Source: JBGVSA01 sp047605765 (lineage in GTDB: Bacteria; Pseudomonadota; Gammaproteobacteria; Burkholderiales; Rhodocyclaceae). Taken from it: 18,634 nt of DNA. Below the pieces are notes generated by a model. The model worked only from the letters and a program-made list of their open reading frames with translations, ran no database searches and was not told where the DNA came from. Location of the stretch: the NCBI GenBank assembly GCA_047605765.1, contig JASGFB010000096.1, forward strand, positions 1 to 18,634. Direction: 5' to 3'. Shown one piece after another: positions 14,110-18,634 of the stretch. The position numbers and the translations under genes are program-made. Each line of letters opens with the position of its first letter. The stretch's first letter is position 1.

Positions 14110-14175
14110 GATGCAACAGGCCCACGCCTCACCAACCCCACTTTTCAAAACAATGACTTAACGCCTACCACGCGG

Positions 14176-14192
14176 TTGGCATGCGGCCTGCT
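14176..14192 (+). promoter_or_regulatory. Sigma54 promoter for the porter-nirBD unit
   Basis: TTGGCATGCGGCCTGCT has the invariant GG (14178-14179) and GC (14190-14191) 10 bases apart, as in TGGCAC-N5-TTGC. Transcription would start near 14203, one base before the first leader hairpin. This agreement between promoter and RNA structure supports both. Confidence 0.7.
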
Positions 14193-14202
14193 TTGTAAGG
14201 TT

Positions 14203-14321
14203 CGGGCTGCGCAACGGCGCGCGGTCCACACGAACAGCCGCTTCGCCAATGAAGGCGAGGCAACCGGACAACGGCGTCCTCTCGAACCCTTTGCGGGTAT
14301 CGAGCGGACGCCGTTTTTTTT
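14203..14321 (+). promoter_or_regulatory. ANTAR (NasT) leader RNA: two A1/G4 hexaloop hairpins and terminator
   Basis: Hairpin P1: stem 14204-14212/14219-14227 (9 bp) with loop AACGGC. Hairpin P2: stem 14240-14247/14254-14261 (8 bp, one U-G) with loop AATGAA. Both loops are hexamers with A at 1 and G at 4, the known ANTAR requirement, and are 12 nt apart. The terminator at 14270-14321 follows within 10 nt. NasT binding to P1/P2 would favour read-through into the porter gene and nirBD. Confidence 0.82.
14270..14321 (+). terminator. Regulated intrinsic terminator in the nitrate leader
   Basis: AACGGCGTCC (14270-14279) pairs perfectly with GGACGCCGTT (14306-14315), with an inner stem CTCGAACCC/GGGTATCGAG (one bulged A) and 5-nt loop TTTGC; eight T follow at 14314-14321. 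It stands 50 bases ahead of the porter start, so unaided transcription would stop before the structural genes. Confidence 0.88.
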
Positions 14322-14370
14322 CGTCCCTTCGCCGCGCCGGCGGAGGCGCAGCGCATCGGAGAACACGCAC

Positions 14371-15573
14371 ATGGACCGTTCATTCTGGCGTTCAGGCCAC
14401 ACCCCCACGCTGTTGTCGGCCTTCCTGTATTTCGACCTGAGCTTCATGGTCTGGTACCTGCTCGGCCCGCTGCAGGTCCAGATGGCGGGCGCACTCAATC
14501 TGAGCACCCAGGAGCGCGGGCTGATGGTGGCCACACCGATTCTCGCCGGTGCCATCCTGCGGCTGTTCATGGGCATGCTGGCCGATCGCATCGGCGCCAA
14601 GCGCGCCGGTCTGGCCGGCCAGGTGATCGTCATCGCCGCGCTGCTCGCCGCCTGGCAGATCGGTGTGCATTCGCTGGCCCAGGCCTTGTTGCTGGGAGCC
14701 TTCCTGGGTGTGGCGGGTGCCTCGTTCGCCGTTGCCCTGCCGCTGGCCTCGCGTTGGTACCCACCGCAGCACCAGGGCACGGCCATGGGCATCGCCGGCG
14801 CGGGCAATTCGGGCACCGTACTGGCTGCGCTCTTCGCGCCGGCGCTGGCGGTGGCCTTTGGCTGGCAGAACGTGTTCGGCATCGCCTGCCTGCCCCTGCT
14901 GGCCGTGCTCGTCATCTACGTGCGCTGCGCCAAGGATGCGCCCGGCCCGGTACGCAGCAAGCGCCTGAGCGATTACGGCCGTATGCTGGCCAACCGCGAC
15001 GCGTGGTGGTTCATGTTCTTCTACGCGCTCACCTTCGGCGGTTTTTCGGGTTTTGCCAGCGCCCTGCCGGGGTACTTCTCCGACCAGTTCGGCTTCGATC
15101 CGAAAATGGCCGGATGGGCGACCGCCGCCTGCGTGTGCGCCGGCTCGGTGATGCGCCCGCTCGGCGGCGTACTGGCCGATCGCATCGGCGGCACGCGCTC
15201 GCTGCTGGCCGTCTATGCCGCCGTCGCTGCGCTCATCGGCCTGGCCGGCTTCAGTCTCGGCGGGGCCGGCGTGCAGGTGGTGCTGTTCATCGCCGCCATG
15301 CTGTGCCTGGGCGCCGGCAACGGCGCCGTATTCCAACTGGTGCCGCAACGCTTCTCTCATGACATTGGCGTGATGACCGGCCTGATCGGCATGGCCGGCG
15401 GCATCGGGGGCTTCATCCTCACCGCCAGCCTGGGCGCCATCAAGCAACACACCGGCGACTATGCCACCGGCCTGTGGCTGTTCGCCTGCCTGACGGCGCT
15501 GGGCTGGGCCAGCCTGTCGAGCGTCAAGCAGCGCTGGCGCGCCGACTGGTCCGCCATGGCCGCGCGCGTCTGA
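14371..15573 (+). CDS. nasA: Nitrate/nitrite porter (NNP/NarK-NasA family MFS)
   Basis: A 400-aa inner-membrane protein with about 12 hydrophobic segments. The two nitrate signatures are MGIAGAGNSGTVLAALFAP (139-157) and GAGNGAVFQLVPQRF (314-328). Arg residues suited to anion binding are R64 (AILRLFMG) and R262 (VMRPLGG), and both halves have the MFS ADRIG loop. It imports nitrate and/or nitrite for the nitrite reductase encoded next. The ATG at 14371 has GGAGA at 14358-14362; the open frame upstream runs back through the leader hairpins and is not coding. The symbol nasA is chosen for the assimilatory context; narK-type naming is equally common. Confidence 0.9.
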   Translation: MDRSFWRSGHTPTLLSAFLYFDLSFMVWYLLGPLQVQMAGALNLSTQERGLMVATPILAGAILRLFMGMLADRIGAKRAGLAGQVIVIAALLAAWQIGVHSLAQALLLGAFLGVAGASFAVALPLASRWYPPQHQGTAMGIAGAGNSGTVLAALFAPALAVAFGWQNVFGIACLPLLAVLVIYVRCAKDAPGPVRSKRLSDYGRMLANRDAWWFMFFYALTFGGFSGFASALPGYFSDQFGFDPKMAGWATAACVCAGSVMRPLGGVLADRIGGTRSLLAVYAAVAALIGLAGFSLGGAGVQVVLFIAAMLCLGAGNGAVFQLVPQRFSHDIGVMTGLIGMAGGIGGFILTASLGAIKQHTGDYATGLWLFACLTALGWASLSSVKQRWRADWSAMAARV

Positions 15574-15596
15574 TTTCCGCCAACGAGAACATCGGT

Positions 15597-18056
15597 ATGA
15601 AAGCACTCAAACTCGTCGTCATCGGCAACGGCATGGCCGGCATCCGCACGGTGGAAGAACTCATCGCCCTGGCCCCGGGCATGTATGAGATCACCGTGTT
15701 CGGCAGCGAGCCGCATCCGAACTACAACCGCATCCTGCTCTCACCGGTACTGGCGGGCGAACAGGCCTTCAACGACATCGTGCTCAACCCGCTGTCGTGG
15801 TACCAGGAGCACAGCATCACCGTGCACCTGGGCAAGACCATCACGCGCATCGACCGTGCGCGGCGCGTGGTGGTCGCCGACGACGGTACCGAAGCGCCCT
15901 ACGACCGGCTGCTTCTTGCTACCGGCTCGACCCCCGTGATGCTGCCGGTGCCGGGCAAGGATCTGGCCGGCGTCATCAGTTATCGCGACATCCGCGACAC
16001 CGAAACGATGATCGAAGCCGCGCGCAGCATGCAGCATGCGGTCGTCATCGGTGGCGGCCTGCTCGGTCTGGAAGCCGCCAACGGACTCAAGCTGCGCGGC
16101 ATGCAGGTGACCGTGGTGCACCTGGGCGACTGGCTGCTCGACCGCCAGCTCGACCCGACGGCGGGCGCTCTGCTGCGCCAATCGCTGGAGGCACGCGGGC
16201 TCAACTTCCTGCTCGGCCACCAAACGGCCGAGATCCTCGGCACGCCCGAGGGGCACGCCCGCGCGGTGCAATTTGGCGACGGCAGCACCGTACCCGCCGA
16301 CCTGGTGGTGATGGCCGTGGGCATCCGCCCCAACACCGCGCTGGCCGAATCCTGCGGGCTGCATTGCCATCGCGGCATCGTCGTGAGCGACGGGCTGCAA
16401 ACGTTCGATCCGCGCATCTACGCGGTCGGCGAATGCGTCAGCCACCGTGGCGTGGCCTACGGTCTGGTCGCCCCACTCTTCGAGCAGGCCAAGGTATGCG
16501 CCAATCACCTGGCGCAACTCGGCATCGGGCAATACAAGGGTTCGGTGCTGTCGACCAAGCTCAAGGTCACCGGCATCGATCTGTTCTCGGCGGGTGATTT
16601 CATGGGGGGCGACGGCACCGAAGACATCGTGCTGTCGGACCCGGCTGGCGGCGTGTACAAGAAGCTGGTCATCAAGGACGACAAGCTGGTGGGGGCCTGC
16701 CTGTATGGCGACACCACCGATGGCGCGTGGTACTTCAAGCTGCTGCGCGAAGGGCGGGCCATCGCCGATCTGCGCGACCACATCATGTTCGGCGAATCGG
16801 CCATCGGCGACGCCGGCGTGCAAGGCCAGAGCCGCGCCGCCGCCATGCAGGACAGCGACGAGGTGTGCGGCTGCAATGGCGTGTGCAAAGGCACCATCGT
16901 CAAGGCCATCAAGGACAAGGGGCTGTTTACCGTCGATGACGTCAAGAAGCACACCAAGGCGGCCAGTTCATGCGGCTCATGTACCGGTCTGGTCGAACAG
17001 ATCCTGATGAATACGCTCGGTTCCAACTTCCAGGAATCGCCCAAGACCAAGTCGGTGTGCGCCTGTACCGACCGCTCGCACGATGAGGTGCGCCGCGCCA
17101 TCCGCGAGCACCGTCTGCTGTCGCATCAGGCGGTGTACGCGTTCCTCGAATGGCGCACACCCAACGGCTGCGCCACCTGTCGCCCGGCCATCAACTACTA
17201 CCTGATTTCGACCTGGCCGCACGAAGCCATCGACGACCCGCAATCGCGCTTCATCAACGAACGCGCGCACGCCAACATCCAGAAGGACGGCACGTTCTCG
17301 GTCGTGCCGCAGATGAAGGGCGGCGTCACCAACGCCGCCGAACTGCGCCGCATCGCCGACGTAGCGGACAAGTATCAGATCCCGATGGTCAAGGTCACCG
17401 GTGGCCAGCGCATCGACCTGCTGGGCGTCAAGAAAGAAGACCTCGTCGACGTGTGGCGCGACCTCGGCATGCAATCGGGCCACGCCTACGGCAAATCGAT
17501 CCGCACCGTAAAGACCTGCGTCGGCCAGGAGTTTTGCCGCTTTGGCACACAGAACAGCACGCGCATGGGCATTGAGCTGGAGACCATGCTCGCCAACATG
17601 TGGGCGCCGCACAAGGTCAAGCTGGCGGTTTCCGGCTGCCCGCGCAACTGCGCCGAATCGGGCATCAAGGATGTCGGTGTCATTGCCGTCGATTCCGGCT
17701 GGGAACTCCATGTGGGCGGCAACGGGGGCATCAAGACCGAAGTGGCGCAGTTCTTTGTGAAGGTGAAGACCGCCGACGAGGTGAAGGAATACGCCGGGGC
17801 CTTTCTGCAGCTCTATCGCGAAGAAGCGCATTACCTCGAACGCACGGTGCACTACCTCGCCCGCGTCGGCCTCGACCACGCCAAGCGCCACGTGGTGGAC
17901 GACGCCGCCAATCGGCGCGCGCTGTACGAGCGCCTGCTCTATTCGCTGGATGGCCTGCCCGATCCGTGGGCGGCGCGCATCGCTGGCACGCAGGCGCGCG
18001 AGTACATCCCGATCAAACTCGTTGAAGAAAGAACGCTCGATGAACAGACCAATTGA
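15597..18056 (+). CDS. nirB: Assimilatory nitrite reductase, large subunit
   Basis: An 819-aa NADH-dependent siroheme enzyme that reduces nitrite to ammonium. Order of parts: FAD site VVIGNGMAGIRTVEEL (7-22), NAD site AVVIGGGLLGLEAANGL (148-164), NIR-type rubredoxin-reductase C-domain (about 315-400), and a BFD-like [2Fe-2S] domain with CGCNGVC (424-430) and CGSC (459-462). A second BFD-like repeat follows with CAC (488-490) and CATC (525-528). The siroheme/[4Fe-4S] domain has CVGQEFC (641-647) and GCPRNC (680-685). All cofactor cysteines are present. The ATG at 15597 is 23 bases after the porter stop. A longer frame starting at 15474 would run into the porter gene and is rejected. Its end overlaps nirD by 17 bases. 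Confidence 0.95.
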   Translation: MKALKLVVIGNGMAGIRTVEELIALAPGMYEITVFGSEPHPNYNRILLSPVLAGEQAFNDIVLNPLSWYQEHSITVHLGKTITRIDRARRVVVADDGTEAPYDRLLLATGSTPVMLPVPGKDLAGVISYRDIRDTETMIEAARSMQHAVVIGGGLLGLEAANGLKLRGMQVTVVHLGDWLLDRQLDPTAGALLRQSLEARGLNFLLGHQTAEILGTPEGHARAVQFGDGSTVPADLVVMAVGIRPNTALAESCGLHCHRGIVVSDGLQTFDPRIYAVGECVSHRGVAYGLVAPLFEQAKVCANHLAQLGIGQYKGSVLSTKLKVTGIDLFSAGDFMGGDGTEDIVLSDPAGGVYKKLVIKDDKLVGACLYGDTTDGAWYFKLLREGRAIADLRDHIMFGESAIGDAGVQGQSRAAAMQDSDEVCGCNGVCKGTIVKAIKDKGLFTVDDVKKHTKAASSCGSCTGLVEQILMNTLGSNFQESPKTKSVCACTDRSHDEVRRAIREHRLLSHQAVYAFLEWRTPNGCATCRPAINYYLISTWPHEAIDDPQSRFINERAHANIQKDGTFSVVPQMKGGVTNAAELRRIADVADKYQIPMVKVTGGQRIDLLGVKKEDLVDVWRDLGMQSGHAYGKSIRTVKTCVGQEFCRFGTQNSTRMGIELETMLANMWAPHKVKLAVSGCPRNCAESGIKDVGVIAVDSGWELHVGGNGGIKTEVAQFFVKVKTADEVKEYAGAFLQLYREEAHYLERTVHYLARVGLDHAKRHVVDDAANRRALYERLLYSLDGLPDPWAARIAGTQAREYIPIKLVEERTLDEQTN

Positions 18057-18366
18057 GCCGTTGTGGGTGCGCGTATGCGCGCTCGATGACATTCCGCTGC
18101 TGGGTAGCCGGGTGGTGGCGCGCGAGGCGGGCAATCTGGCGATCTTCCGGACATCGGCCGATGAGGTCTTTGCGCTGCTGGACCGTTGCCCGCACAAGGG
18201 TGGCCCGTTGTCGCAGGGCATTGTGCATGGTCGGTCGGTGACGTGTCCTTTGCATAGCTGGAATATCGATCTTGCGAGTGGGGAGGCGCGCGCGCCGGAT
18301 GTGGGATGTGCGCGGCGGTATCCGGTGCGGATCGAGGGTGGGGAGGTGTTTTTGAGTTTGGCGTAG
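18040..18366 (+). CDS. nirD: Nitrite reductase small subunit, Rieske type
   Basis: A 108-aa Rieske-fold partner of NirB. Both ligand pairs for a [2Fe-2S] cluster are present: CPHKGGPLSQG (CxH) and TCPLHSW (CxxH). The E. coli NirD lacks these ligands, so this is the cluster-bearing form. The ATG at 18040 lies inside the end of nirB (17-base overlap) with only a weak purine stretch GAAGAAAG ahead, so translation is probably coupled to nirB. Codon use in the last third turns to GTG, GGG and TTG, unlike the C-ending codons of nirB. No terminator with a T-run follows within the window. Confidence 0.9.
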   Translation: MNRPIEPLWVRVCALDDIPLLGSRVVAREAGNLAIFRTSADEVFALLDRCPHKGGPLSQGIVHGRSVTCPLHSWNIDLASGEARAPDVGCARRYPVRIEGGEVFLSLA

Positions 18367-18550
18367 GGGTGGGAGCGCGGTGCGATTGTGTGGCGAGTAG
18401 CCATGGGGGGGTGCTTATGGACCTTCGCGAATTATTCTGGCTCTGCGTTCTTGCTGGGGTGCGTTGGTGGGGTGTTGCTGCTTGCGCCGTTGTTGTTCTT
18501 GATATGGCGTTTTTGCTGGCGTGCGTTGGCCGGGACTCGCCCCGGCGGGC

Positions 18551-18582
18551 GAGTTACTTTCTTGTACGGACAAGAAAGCTAA
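18551..18582. repeat. Palindromic dispersed-type repeat
   Basis: TTA-CTTTCTTG (18554-18564) and CAAGAAAG-C-TAA (18571-18582) form an inverted repeat around TACGGA. It resembles, from memory, a non-coding repeat seen many times in beta- and gammaproteobacterial genomes in the context GGGCGAGTTACTTTC and CCAAAGAAACCGCCCC, often mistaken for gene ends. The GT-rich stretch from 18367 to 18530 before it holds no gene I can support. Confidence 0.5.
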
Positions 18583-18634
18583 CCAAAGAAACCGCCCCCG
18601 CATCCCCGCCGGCCGTTGGCCGGTGCCCTGCGCT

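Noticed and set aside
13074..14156. 360-aa + strand frame over nasS
   Set aside because: Extremely Arg/Ala/Gly-rich, in the second frame of nasS; no motif.
14392..15606. 404-aa minus-strand frame opposite the nitrate porter
   Set aside because: His/Gln/Gly-rich antisense shadow; the + strand carries the porter signatures.
15741..18404. Long minus-strand frames (403 and 475 aa) opposite nirB/nirD
   Set aside because: Antisense to NirB, whose cofactor motifs are complete; these frames arise from high GC at third positions.
18388..18582. 64-aa hydrophobic + strand frame after nirD
   Set aside because: Its C-terminus is made of the palindromic repeat at 18551-18582, it has no ribosome binding site and it lies in GT-rich sequence; probably not a gene.

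Overview
The window joins two unlike pieces of DNA. Positions 1 to about 10180 hold a compact mobile element with mixed, lower-GC codon use. The rest is GC-rich chromosome carrying a chemoreceptor gene and a nitrate/nitrite assimilation cluster. The host is most likely a high-GC proteobacterium, probably a betaproteobacterium. I infer this from the codon use, the NasT-NasS-transporter-NirB-NirD arrangement, a sigma54/NtrC-type promoter and a tRNA-Val(CAC). I cannot name a genus.

Mobile element, left to right on the + strand: the C-terminal end of a tyrosine integrase cut by the window edge; an unrecognised 279-aa gene with a strong terminator; an AlpA-like regulator; a structured leader with an Ash/Icd-type reading frame that resembles C4-type antisense RNA loci; an unknown 157-aa gene; a degenerate primase zinc-finger protein; a RepA-like hexameric helicase; and five copies of a 15-bp inverted repeat that may be a replication origin. 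Next comes a minus-strand pair (an unknown 107-aa gene and a possible 48-aa membrane protein). A complete head and packaging module follows: HK97-type capsid, prohead protease, portal, HNH nuclease, TerS, TerL and a gp6-like connector. The element then stops at a tRNA-Val gene. No tail, lysis or tail-assembly gene is present. Intact head and packaging genes together with integrase, AlpA and a replication module, but no tail, is the layout of a capsid-forming phage-inducible chromosomal island (cf-PICI). Such a satellite builds and fills its own capsids and takes tails from a helper phage. This is the main discovery candidate in the window.

Chromosomal part: tRNA-Val on the minus strand has a near-consensus promoter and its own terminator, and its 3' end faces the element. 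A minus-strand methyl-accepting chemotaxis protein follows. Then come nasT (ANTAR antiterminator), nasS (cytoplasmic nitrate/nitrite sensor), a nitrate/nitrite MFS porter, nirB and nirD. Between nasS and the porter lies a complete control region: an NtrC-like palindrome, a sigma54 GG-N10-GC promoter, two stem-loops with A1/G4 hexaloops (the ANTAR target) and a strong intrinsic terminator. Nitrogen limitation (NtrC/sigma54) would start transcription, and NasT released from NasS by nitrate or nitrite would let it read through into the porter and nirBD. The right edge ends in a GT-rich stretch and a palindromic repeat of dispersed-repeat type.
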